Positions 1 to 6,260 of a stretch of DNA of 6,294 nt are shown piece by piece. The stretch is taken from assembly GCA_030745815.1 (NCBI GenBank), contig JASLNX010000172.1, positions 1 to 6,294 on the forward strand. Reading direction: 5' to 3'. Source of the DNA: an archaeon. GTDB lineage: Archaea > Iainarchaeota > Iainarchaeia > Iainarchaeales > GCA-2688035. The notes beneath the pieces were generated by a model, which saw only the letters and a list, made by a program, of their open reading frames with translations, searched no databases and had not been told where the DNA came from. Numbering within the stretch: the stretch's first letter is position 1; every line of letters starts with the position of its first letter. A program made the position numbers and the translations under genes.

Positions 1-1
1 C

Positions 2-229
2 AATGCCGACGCCATAGATTTTAGCGCGACCTTAAGTAGCAACCTGGGAACTCCTTCAGGGTGCGTAGATACCGGGGACGTAATTTGCACAGAAAGTATT
101 AGCATACTAACAGATCCAGACTGCGATTTTGGTGGTGTAGAAATACTTGAAGCAGTTGGTGGCAATATCTTTGAAAAGTTTGTCGTTGAAAAAGACGCCG
201 TCGGAATAAGTGTTAGTTATGCGACTTAG
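2..229 (+). CDS. C-terminal part of a probable secreted, pilin-like protein (5' end outside window)
   Basis: An open frame runs from the window edge to a TAG stop, giving the last 75 residues of a protein whose start lies upstream. I do not recognise a family. The fragment has no membrane segment, is acidic, and contains three cysteines (fragment residues 21, 29 and 41) in a Gly/Thr/Asp-rich, beta-looking stretch. It ends in alternating hydrophobic and polar residues (GISVSYAT), as the C-terminal beta-sheet of archaeal pilin-like or other secreted proteins often does. The next gene, which has a class III signal peptide, starts 11 bp before this stop, so the two are almost certainly co-transcribed and may be translationally coupled. 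Calling it pilin-like rests on this neighbour and on its composition; the N-terminus that would decide it is missing. That this frame is coding is fairly sure; the function is not. Confidence 0.7.
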   Translation, partial: NADAIDFSATLSSNLGTPSGCVDTGDVICTESISILTDPDCDFGGVEILEAVGGNIFEKFVVEKDAVGISVSYAT

Positions 230-578
230 TGAAAGCGGGCAATCCAGTTTTGAAATACTGCTTCTAACAGCAATAGTTTTTGCAGGCGTGATATGGGTAA
301 GTGGACACTATCTAGATATTAGGGACAGCACTCTTTCTCTACAAATGGCAAAAATTCACACACTGTCTCAAATTGGAAAATCAGATGATGCACTAGTTAT
401 TGAAAATTTGGATTTTGAAGAAAGTGTTGATGGAACAAGTATAACAATTAGGATTGACGTTGCTGATCTGCTTTGGGATTGTGGCAATGATCTTAATTAC
501 ACTGGGCTAGCTGCCAACATCGTCAACAACACCGACTACGCCTCTGCCACAATTGAATTAAACGGCGGAGTCTGTTAA
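219..578 (+). CDS. Class III signal peptide (archaeal type IV pilin-like) protein
   Basis: A small secreted or surface protein of 119 residues. The N-terminus shows the archaeal class III prepilin pattern: a short polar leader ending in Gly7, then Gln8-Ser-Ser-Phe-Glu12 (acidic residue at +5), then a hydrophobic helix to about residue 31. In the known family, an EppA-like prepilin peptidase cuts between Gly and Gln and the helix packs into a filament core. The rest is a polar, probably beta-rich domain with two N-glycosylation sequons (N93-Y-T, N103-N-T) and two cysteines (C88 and the last residue, C119) that could pair. I chose the ATG at 219; a GTG at 210 in the same frame would add three residues, but the ATG gives the usual short leader. 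It overlaps the previous gene by 11 bp, suggesting one transcript. Whether it is a major pilin, minor pilin or pseudopilin cannot be told. Confidence 0.85.
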   Translation: MRLSESGQSSFEILLLTAIVFAGVIWVSGHYLDIRDSTLSLQMAKIHTLSQIGKSDDALVIENLDFEESVDGTSITIRIDVADLLWDCGNDLNYTGLAANIVNNTDYASATIELNGGVC

Positions 579-603
579 CGTTCTTTGACGAATTCTTTGC
601 ACG

Positions 604-614
604 ATTTTTAAAAG
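604..614 (+). promoter_or_regulatory. TATA-box-like promoter for the OB-fold/permease pair
   Basis: ATTTTTAAAAG resembles an archaeal TATA box. Its centre lies about 26 nt before the ATG at 635, which would place the transcript start at or next to the start codon, a leaderless mRNA. No Shine-Dalgarno sequence precedes the ATG, which agrees with that. The box sits in the only gap (56 nt) between the pilin-like gene and the next one. Confidence 0.5.
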
Positions 615-634
615 CTTTCAGGCAAGCAACGAGT

Positions 635-991
635 ATGCTGACCGAAAAGCACATTGCAATAGCTTCACTTATCTTGGCAATTGTTGGAACCGGGCTTCTT
701 TTTTTATTCAATCAGGCAATTGAACCAAATGAACTAGAGATTGGGACCTTGGGAAAATCCAACGTTGGTGAAAGGATTAAAGTTGGAGCAAAAATTGAGT
801 GGGCACTTGAAAAGGACAATTACATTCTGCTAACACTTGATGACGGATCCAAAATAAAGGCAATAAAATTTGGGCCATCACCAGAAGAACGGCAAATTGC
901 AAAACCAGGATCGTTTGTTGCTGTTGTTGGAAAAGTACAGCTTTACAAAAACGAACTTGAAATAATCGCAGAGGAAATCAAAAGATGGTAG
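635..991 (+). CDS. Membrane-anchored OB-fold (nucleic-acid-binding-type) protein
   Basis: A 118-residue protein with one N-terminal membrane segment (about residues 7-26) and a compact beta-rich domain (about 46-118). The domain reads like the tRNA_anti/OB-fold family: a first strand near IKVGAKIEWA, a hairpin around the DDGS turn (69-72), and the typical closing pattern GSFVAVVGKV then YKNELEI (92-110). This family often binds single-stranded nucleic acids but can bind other ligands, so the ligand is unknown. Lys5/His6 before the helix and an acidic stretch after it suggest N-in, with the OB domain outside the cell (positive-inside rule; inference). ATG 635 is the first conventional start after an in-frame stop at 554-556 and fits the promoter spacing. 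Its last 7 bases overlap the permease gene, so the two are likely translationally coupled and may work together. Confidence 0.75.
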   Translation: MLTEKHIAIASLILAIVGTGLLFLFNQAIEPNELEIGTLGKSNVGERIKVGAKIEWALEKDNYILLTLDDGSKIKAIKFGPSPEERQIAKPGSFVAVVGKVQLYKNELEIIAEEIKRW

Positions 992-2187
992 AAACACTTA
1001 TCCTATTTGTTTTGGCAGGATGCGCACTTGGAACAATTACCGGGCTGGTTCCAGGAATTCATGTAAACACTATTGCTATAATTGCGCTAGAACTTTTTAG
1101 AGCAGGGAGGTTTGAACTTGTTGCATTGATTGTGAGCATGAGTATTGTACACAGCTTTGTTGACTTCATCCCAAGTATACTGCTCGCGGTTCCAAGTGGA
1201 GACAATCTTATGTCGGTTCTCCCAGGACACCGGTTCTTTCTAAAAGGGGCAGGGCATTATGCGGTAACTCTTACAGTGTTGGGTGGAGTTGTTGGAGGAG
1301 TTATGGCGTTAGTTGTTTCTCCTATATTTTTAAAGTTCCTGCAGGAAAACATTTCATTCATTGGAGCGGGGGTTCCATTTGTACTTGCAACCATTCTCAC
1401 CCTAATGGTTTTGGATGAAAAAGACGTTGAGAAGAAAGTTTTTTCTATTGGGATAATCATTGCGTCATCTCTTCTTGGAATCATTGTTCTTTCACCTACG
1501 TTCGCTATTAAAAATCCACTAATGGCCCTTATTCTTGGATTCTTTGGAATGGCGCCACTGCTTCACAGTCTAAAAGACAAACCAGTGCCCATAAAACAAA
1601 GTACAGGCGGTGAAGAATTTGGTGGAAAAATGGTTTTTGAAAACGCTGCTTTGAGCGTACTTGCCGCATCCTTTGTTTCAATGTTTCCAGGAATAGGTGC
1701 AAATCAAGCTGCACTTGCTATGAGAACAGTTGTTGGAAAAATTAAATCAAGTGACTATCTTGTTTTGCTTGGTGGGATTAACACAAGCAATATGCTTTTT
1801 TCACTGGTTGCACTTTATGCAGTAGGAAAAACAAGAACAGGTACGGCTGCTGCGATAAAGCAATTGATCGAACTACAAGCAGAACATATGTGGGTACTAG
1901 CAGCAGTGTGTGTTATTGCAATCGCGTTCGGGGCGATTGCAACAATTGCTCTTTCAAAACAGGCACTGAAAATTATTGGAAAATTTGATTACAGCAAACT
2001 AAATCTTGGTGTCCTAGCAATGCTGGTTGCGATAGTGGCGTTTCTCTCAAATTCGGTTGGCATGGTTGCGTTTGCCATAGCAACAATAATTGGATTCAGT
2101 GCAATCTCATTTGAAGTAAAAAGAAGTCATTGCATGGCCTTTTTGATAACACCCACTATTTTTTATTATTTAAACATATTAATCTAG
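985..2187 (+). CDS. TctA/DUF112-family membrane permease (COG1784-like)
   Basis: A 400-residue polytopic membrane protein resembling the archaeal COG1784 branch of the TctA (tripartite tricarboxylate transporter large subunit) family. Two family motifs appear, one in each half: TGLVPGIHVNT at 19-29 and FPGIGANQAAL at 234-244, as expected for an internally duplicated transporter fold. The stretch VPSGDNLMSVLPGH (69-82) followed by a KGAG turn is also typical. About ten or more hydrophobic segments are visible, with a polar loop at about 195-217. Bacterial TctA works with a small membrane subunit (TctB) and a periplasmic binding protein (TctC); neither is in the window, so the substrate and even the transport function are unproven. 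The ATG overlaps the OB-fold gene stop (ATGGTAG). A possible weak ribosome site, GAGG, lies at 971-974. The neighbouring OB-fold protein might be a partner. Confidence 0.85.
   Translation: MVETLILFVLAGCALGTITGLVPGIHVNTIAIIALELFRAGRFELVALIVSMSIVHSFVDFIPSILLAVPSGDNLMSVLPGHRFFLKGAGHYAVTLTVLGGVVGGVMALVVSPIFLKFLQENISFIGAGVPFVLATILTLMVLDEKDVEKKVFSIGIIIASSLLGIIVLSPTFAIKNPLMALILGFFGMAPLLHSLKDKPVPIKQSTGGEEFGGKMVFENAALSVLAASFVSMFPGIGANQAALAMRTVVGKIKSSDYLVLLGGINTSNMLFSLVALYAVGKTRTGTAAAIKQLIELQAEHMWVLAAVCVIAIAFGAIATIALSKQALKIIGKFDYSKLNLGVLAMLVAIVAFLSNSVGMVAFAIATIIGFSAISFEVKRSHCMAFLITPTIFYYLNILI
2167..2174 (+). promoter_or_regulatory. TATA-box-like promoter inside the permease 3' end
   Basis: TATTTAAA lies about 37 nt upstream of the TTG start at 2208. 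Transcription starting about 26 nt downstream of its centre would begin near 2196, leaving a leader of roughly 12 nt. It overlaps the last codons of the permease gene, so it could start an internal transcript for the glycosyltransferase/JAMM/gpmI run. The local DNA is AT-rich, so a chance match is possible. Confidence 0.35.
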
Positions 2188-2194
2188 ATACATT

Positions 2195-2201
2195 GGAGTG
2201 A
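2195..2201 (+). promoter_or_regulatory. Shine-Dalgarno-like site deciding the TTG start at 2208
   Basis: GGAGTGA is close to the archaeal anti-SD complement GGAGGTGA and ends 6 nt before TTG 2208. It is the clearest ribosome binding site in the window. The TGA at 2199-2201 is also an in-frame stop just upstream, so translation of the glycosyltransferase cannot start earlier. Together these support TTG as the real start, since the next in-frame ATG comes far downstream, after several membrane helices. Confidence 0.6.
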
Positions 2202-2207
2202 CGTTTT

Positions 2208-3917
2208 TTGATTGGATTAATTGCTGTTGCCATTTTGCTTGTTCAACCAGGCTATTATTTAGTAAAAAAAATAGGCCTTAGTGGTGCTTTTGCAATCGTT
2301 TTAGCTTTATCCCTTTCACTCGGAATAAATGCAACTGTTCTTTTTTATTCTTCTCTGGCTTTTCCATTAACCTTGTCTTTCCTGTGGGCCTATACAATTG
2401 CCTTGGCAGTTCTCTTCTTTTTTTCACGTCCGTTTATAACAATTAAAATAAATCAAATAGAAAGAATTGAAAAACTTCTCTTGGTAATTTTTTCGATCAC
2501 ACTCTTTCTGACTTTTCTAATATGCTTCAAACCAACAGGCGCATATGGCACCATAAGTTACCATTTGCCTGCAATAAATGAATTTTTGGAAAACGGGCAA
2601 TTACCGGTGTTTGAAAATCCAATTAATGGATACCAAACCGGGATTATGGCTTACCCATACGCAATGCACGCTGCAGTTGCTTCATTTAACATACTAACAG
2701 GATTAGAACTGCAAAACTATGTCATGTTCCTAATACTTTTATTGGTTGGCTTAATGTTATACTTCCTAAGCGGGGAAAATCAACGAACATTTTTAGCCCC
2801 CTTATTTTTTATTGTATCCCTAATTGTAATTATTTTTGGGACCCCTGTTCTAACAGATACCTTGTCTACACTAATGTTTTTGGTGGGAACATTCTTCTTG
2901 TTGAAGGTATTTGAAAAGCAAGAAGATAAGTTTTCTTTCATGAACGGTGTTTCTTTTGGATTAATGCTTCTAGTAAAGCCGCTGGGCGCGTTCTTTTTTG
3001 CAGGGAATATTGCATTCTTATTTTTGCACAAGAAGTGGAGGGCGGGAATTGTTTCCATTGTAGGCTTTGCAATGGTCTCAAGCATATATTTTTTACGGGT
3101 AATATTATGGTTACCGCACATGGGCGAACGATGGGGCCTGGTGAGTTTGAACGCTGGCCTAAACGCTACAACATACTTTTCTAACTTCCATATTCTTACC
3201 CAGTCCTTTGCTGCGTTTTTATTCGCATACATTCCCTACCTAATCCCAATATTAATTTTGTTAGCAGTTATAAGAAAAAAGGGCATTGGAAAAGACTTAA
3301 TCTTAAAACTTGCAGCCTTTTACTTTGTTTTTTATTGTATTTTTGCCCCACTAAATATATGGTTCTATGATTTTATTGGTTTTTCACGATTCATCTGGCC
3401 GGTTTTAGTACTAGGATGTATAGTGGCAGCTAAAGAAGCAAAACATCTTTTCAAAAGAGAAAAAATAATTAAATTAATTTCAATGATTCTGATTTTTGGA
3501 ATAATAATTGGGCAAATAGGATATCTAGGATTAATTAGCAGAGGAAGTAGACTTCTCCCAGCAAACCACGGAAAACCCCTTACCCCCTATTACTACAATC
3601 AACTTAAGGAAGTTATTCCAAACACTGCAGACGTTAAAGCATACTACGCAAATGCAGATAACCCAATAATCTACGGATTTGAAAAAATTACTATTGTTGA
3701 CACGCACGCATTCAATGAGCCGGAAGGCGAACCATGTGATTTTTTACACGAAGAAAATATTACACACGTACTCTTTTGGTTACCTGGGAAAATTAGTCCG
3801 CATCTCTTTCAAGAGTTCAATTCAAAGCTGCTTGAATCAATTAAAAAAGAAGAATGTGGAAAAATTGTGCAAGATTACGAGGGCTGGGTAATAGTTTATC
3901 AAACAGAATTTGATTAA
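2208..3917 (+). CDS. GT-C fold membrane glycosyltransferase (PMT_2/ArnT-like)
   Basis: A 569-residue protein with about 12-13 membrane helices up to residue 441 and a soluble C-terminal part (about 445-569), the layout of GT-C glycosyltransferases that move sugars from polyprenyl-phosphate carriers on the outer face of the membrane. Family-like landmarks: SYHLPAINEFLENGQLP (117-133) in the first large outer loop, YPYAMHAAV (150-157), LTDTLS (215-220), GLMLLVKPLG (251-260) and FSRFIWPVL (392-400). In many relatives a catalytic-type Asp sits four residues before the YH of the first motif; here that position is Gly114. Acidic candidates remaining are E125, E128, D217 and D388. It starts at TTG with a good ribosome site, and its stop lies 1 nt before the JAMM gene ATG. 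A role in surface glycan or pilin N-glycosylation is plausible but inferred. Donor and acceptor are unknown. Confidence 0.75.
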   Translation: MIGLIAVAILLVQPGYYLVKKIGLSGAFAIVLALSLSLGINATVLFYSSLAFPLTLSFLWAYTIALAVLFFFSRPFITIKINQIERIEKLLLVIFSITLFLTFLICFKPTGAYGTISYHLPAINEFLENGQLPVFENPINGYQTGIMAYPYAMHAAVASFNILTGLELQNYVMFLILLLVGLMLYFLSGENQRTFLAPLFFIVSLIVIIFGTPVLTDTLSTLMFLVGTFFLLKVFEKQEDKFSFMNGVSFGLMLLVKPLGAFFFAGNIAFLFLHKKWRAGIVSIVGFAMVSSIYFLRVILWLPHMGERWGLVSLNAGLNATTYFSNFHILTQSFAAFLFAYIPYLIPILILLAVIRKKGIGKDLILKLAAFYFVFYCIFAPLNIWFYDFIGFSRFIWPVLVLGCIVAAKEAKHLFKREKIIKLISMILIFGIIIGQIGYLGLISRGSRLLPANHGKPLTPYYYNQLKEVIPNTADVKAYYANADNPIIYGFEKITIVDTHAFNEPEGEPCDFLHEENITHVLFWLPGKISPHLFQEFNSKLLESIKKEECGKIVQDYEGWVIVYQTEFD

Positions 3918-3929
3918 AATGATTAAAAT
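3912..3929 (+). repeat. Tandem 9-bp repeat (GATTAAAAT x2) at a stop/start junction
   Basis: Two perfect adjacent copies of GATTAAAAT span the stop codon of the glycosyltransferase and the start of the JAMM gene. The repeat creates the ATG at 3919 and makes the N-terminus read (L/M)IKMIKIKK. With only one copy, the JAMM gene would have to start at the overlapping TTG (3910). It is short and could have arisen by replication slippage. Confidence 0.8.
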
Positions 3930-4284
3930 CAAAAAACAAACCCTTGAAAGCATTTGTGAGGCTGCTCGGAGTACCTACCCTGATGAGTTTATTGCACTTA
4001 TTGGAAGCAAGCGATACGGAGTAATAGATGATTTGATTATTCTGCCCGCAACATTTGGAAAAAACTTCTCATCAATTAGAATTGATTTGGCCCCAGTTGA
4101 CGACAGCATTGTTGGATCAGTACATTCACACCCTGGAAAAAGTGCGCAACCAAGCGGGGCTGACCTGAGGGTTTTCAAAAGAACCGGGAAAACCCATTTA
4201 ATAATTGCGCACCCTTTCTCTTTAGAAAGCGCAAGGGCTTTTGCAAGAAACGGAGAAGAGCTTGAATTAGAAGTGATTGAATGA
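3919..4284 (+). CDS. JAMM/MPN (JAB) domain metalloprotease, desampylase-like
   Basis: A minimal, single-domain JAMM protein of 121 residues. The complete zinc-protease signature is present: Glu23 in the early helix-strand region (PDEFIALIG), then His69-Ser-His71-Pro, Ser79 and Asp82, matching the consensus E...HxHx(7)Sx(2)D. Such free-standing archaeal enzymes (for example haloarchaeal HvJAMM1) remove ubiquitin-like SAMP modifiers; other relatives cut small sulfur-carrier proteins. No ubiquitin-like partner is seen here. There is no signal peptide or membrane segment, so it should act in the cytoplasm. I chose ATG 3919, 1 nt after the glycosyltransferase stop; a TTG at 3910 would add three residues and overlap that gene by 8 bp. 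Its stop overlaps the gpmI start (ATGA). The operon partners do not explain its target, so the exact substrate is open. Confidence 0.85.
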   Translation: MIKIKKQTLESICEAARSTYPDEFIALIGSKRYGVIDDLIILPATFGKNFSSIRIDLAPVDDSIVGSVHSHPGKSAQPSGADLRVFKRTGKTHLIIAHPFSLESARAFARNGEELELEVIE

Positions 4285-5798
4285 GAAAAGTTGTGCTAAT
4301 TGTGCAAGATGGCTGGGGAATTGCCCCCGAGGGAGACGGCAATTATATAGCAATGGCAAAAACCCCATACTTTGATTCATACCTAAAAAAATACCCGCAC
4401 TGCGAAAATTTGGCAGCAGGAAATGCTGTTGGTTTACCAACGGGAAGCCAGGGAAACAGTGAGGTAGGGCACTTGCACATGGGCGCCGGCAGAATCGTCT
4501 GGCAAATGTATGAAAAAATAAACAAAGAAATTGAAAATGGCGAATTCTTTAAAAACAAGGTTTTGTTAAACGCAATAAAGCACGCAAAAGAAAATGGCAG
4601 TGTGCTGCATTTGCTTGGAATGTGCAGCGACGAAGGAGTCCACTCTCACCTGAATCACTTGATTGCACTACTTGAAATGGCAAAAGAAAACGCAGTAGAA
4701 AAAGTTGCCATTCACTTTATTGCCGATGGACGAGACGTTCCTGAAAAAAGTGCTGCAGAGTACGTCAAAATAATTGAAGATAAGGCAATGGAACTGGGAA
4801 TTGGGAAGATTGCATCAATTGCAGGCAGATATTATTCCATGGACCGTGACACAAACTGGGACAGAACAAAAAAGGCCTATGACCTGCTAACACTTGGAAA
4901 AGGATTCAAGGCAAAAGACGCAGCTGAAGCAATTGAACAAGCTTACAAGCGAGGTGACAAAACAGATTACTACATTCAACCAACTGCAATAGGGCAGTTT
5001 AAAACAGTAAAAGACAAAGACAGCATTATTTTCTTCAATTTTAGAACTGATCGGCCACGGCAACTCACAGAAGCATTTATTTCAGAAGAATTTTCAAAAT
5101 TCAAAAGAGAAAATCGCCCAAAAGTTTTGTTCACCACCATGGCCAATTATAATAATACATTTAAGTGCCCAGCAGTGTTTGAAGAAGAAAAAGTGAAAAA
5201 TTCGCTTAGCGAAGTTTTAAGCAAACAAGGTCTAAAGCAACTGAAGCTGGCAGAAACTGAAAAGTACGGGCACGTAACATACTTCTTTAACTCACAAATT
5301 GAAAAGCCATACAAGGGAGAGGAAAGAATTTTGGTCCCATCCCCCAAAGTGCCGTCTTATGATCAAAAACCTGAGATGTCGGCATACGAAATCGCAGAAA
5401 AGGGAGCAACGGAAATTGAAAGCAAGAAATTTGACTTTGTTCTGATAAACTTCGCAAACTGTGATCTTGTAGGACATAGCGCAATAAAAGAAGCCATAAT
5501 AAAATGTGTTGAAGTGGTTGACGAGTGCACAGAAAAAGTGGTTGAAGCAGGACTTGCAAACGATTATACAGTAATAGTTACTGCAGATCACGGGAGTGCT
5601 GAAGACAAGCTATATCCAGATGGAAAAGTAAAGCCAGCTCACTCAAAAAATCCCGTAAACTTTATACTAATATCCAATGAGGAAGAATTGCAAAAGGCGA
5701 AACTGCACAACGGCGGACAAAAGGATGTTTCGCCAACCATTCTCAAAATAATGGGTGTGAAAAAGCCAAAAGAAATGACTGGTGAAAGCCTACTCTAA
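4281..5798 (+). CDS. gpmI: 2,3-bisphosphoglycerate-independent phosphoglycerate mutase
   Basis: A full-length (505 residues, family about 510) cytoplasmic enzyme that interconverts 3- and 2-phosphoglycerate in glycolysis and gluconeogenesis through a phosphoserine intermediate and two metal ions. All expected landmarks are visible: Asp10 in QDGWG, catalytic Ser60 in GNSEVGH, SDEGVHSH (116-123), ADGRD (148-152), GRYYSMDRD (182-190), FRTDRPRQ (254-261), KYGHVTYFFN (328-337), VPSPKVPSYD (352-361), and the metal ligands Asp395/His399 (CDLVGHS), Asp436/His437 (TADHGSAE) and His454. This is the GpmI type common in bacteria and found in some archaea (Methanosarcina, haloarchaea), not the shorter archaeal ApgM. 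The start overlaps the JAMM stop by 4 bp, so coupling is likely; GTGAT at 4273-4277 may help ribosome binding. No residue appears to be missing, so it should be active. Confidence 0.97.
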   Translation: MRKVVLIVQDGWGIAPEGDGNYIAMAKTPYFDSYLKKYPHCENLAAGNAVGLPTGSQGNSEVGHLHMGAGRIVWQMYEKINKEIENGEFFKNKVLLNAIKHAKENGSVLHLLGMCSDEGVHSHLNHLIALLEMAKENAVEKVAIHFIADGRDVPEKSAAEYVKIIEDKAMELGIGKIASIAGRYYSMDRDTNWDRTKKAYDLLTLGKGFKAKDAAEAIEQAYKRGDKTDYYIQPTAIGQFKTVKDKDSIIFFNFRTDRPRQLTEAFISEEFSKFKRENRPKVLFTTMANYNNTFKCPAVFEEEKVKNSLSEVLSKQGLKQLKLAETEKYGHVTYFFNSQIEKPYKGEERILVPSPKVPSYDQKPEMSAYEIAEKGATEIESKKFDFVLINFANCDLVGHSAIKEAIIKCVEVVDECTEKVVEAGLANDYTVIVTADHGSAEDKLYPDGKVKPAHSKNPVNFILISNEEELQKAKLHNGGQKDVSPTILKIMGVKKPKEMTGESLL

Positions 5799-5810
5799 GA
5801 TTAACACTAA

Positions 5811-5819
5811 TTTTAAATA
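5811..5819 (+). promoter_or_regulatory. TATA-box-like promoter for the downstream pilin-like gene
   Basis: TTTTAAATA lies in the 46-nt gap after gpmI, with its centre about 30 nt before ATG 5845. Transcription would start only a few bases before the ATG, a nearly leaderless message. No Shine-Dalgarno sequence is seen in the gap, which agrees. This suggests the second pilin-like group has its own promoter and is separate from the gpmI transcript. Confidence 0.55.
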
Positions 5820-5844
5820 GTAATAAACGCTTAATAGTAGCGCT

Positions 5845-6255
5845 ATGCAAAAAGGGCAGGTAAGCTTTGATTTAATTCTAGCCATAATAGTGGCACTTAT
5901 TTTCATTGGCAGTATTCAGGTTGTAAACCAGGAAATGGATGTATTGCAAAAGTATTCAGCAGTAAAAAACCAGGAAAAATTAATGGCCCTGCAGATATAC
6001 GGTGTTGTCTCAACTGCCAAGACCTTAAGTGACGCAGATAATTTAACAATAAATTTCAAAACAAAAAAATTGCTGGTTCCAGGCGCACAAGTTCTTGAAG
6101 AATGCTTAATTGACTTTGTAACAAATACAATAAGCTATACTCTTGATGAGACCGACGTTTCAGTTGATATCCCCGACTACGGAGACACAAGCGGGCTCAT
6201 TTTGCCCACACCCCAAATAACATGTGGAGAAGTAATAACCATAACAAATAGTTGA
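5845..6255 (+). CDS. Class III signal peptide (archaeal type IV pilin-like) protein
   Basis: A 136-residue secreted protein with a very short leader (MQKG) and a class III cleavage region: Gly4|Gln5-Val-Ser-Phe-Asp9, with Asp in place of the more usual Glu at +5, followed by a hydrophobic helix to about residue 27. After cleavage by an EppA-type prepilin peptidase it would assemble through this helix. The mature part begins with an alpha-helical stretch (about 28-60), then a polar beta-like domain with one N-glycosylation sequon (N66-L-T) and two cysteines (C87, C127), a spacing similar to that in the pilin-like protein at 219-578. It has its own TATA-like promoter and is followed after 5 nt by another Gly-Gln leader gene, so a multi-gene pilin-like operon starts here. 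Structural role versus minor or pseudopilin role cannot be resolved. Confidence 0.85.
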   Translation: MQKGQVSFDLILAIIVALIFIGSIQVVNQEMDVLQKYSAVKNQEKLMALQIYGVVSTAKTLSDADNLTINFKTKKLLVPGAQVLEECLIDFVTNTISYTLDETDVSVDIPDYGDTSGLILPTPQITCGEVITITNS

Positions 6256-6260
6256 TTGCA

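Noticed and set aside
523..711. A 62-residue minus-strand frame across the gap before the OB-fold gene
   Set aside because: It overlaps two supported plus-strand genes, is a basic low-information sequence, and no gene elsewhere in the window lies on that strand.
2204..2209. T-run after the permease gene as a possible archaeal oligo-T terminator
   Set aside because: The T-run (TTTTTT) runs into the TTG start codon of the next gene and is flanked by a good ribosome site, so it is more likely part of a translated junction; weak termination cannot be excluded.
2780..3232. A 150-residue open frame on the minus strand inside the glycosyltransferase gene
   Set aside because: It is fully antisense to a well-supported membrane protein gene, shows no recognisable motif, and its composition is what a reverse read of that gene would give.
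3679..3891. A plus-strand 70-residue frame within the 3' end of the glycosyltransferase gene
   Set aside because: It lies entirely inside the C-terminal domain coding region in another frame and has no supporting motif or ribosome site.
5287..5591. Two overlapping minus-strand open frames inside gpmI, rich in Cys, Phe and Leu
   Set aside because: Both are antisense to conserved gpmI motifs, including the metal-binding region, and have no promoter or ribosome site of their own.
5799..5844. Possible intrinsic terminator after gpmI
   Set aside because: The gap is AT-rich but contains no stable hairpin and no long T-run; it is better explained by the TATA-like promoter of the next gene.
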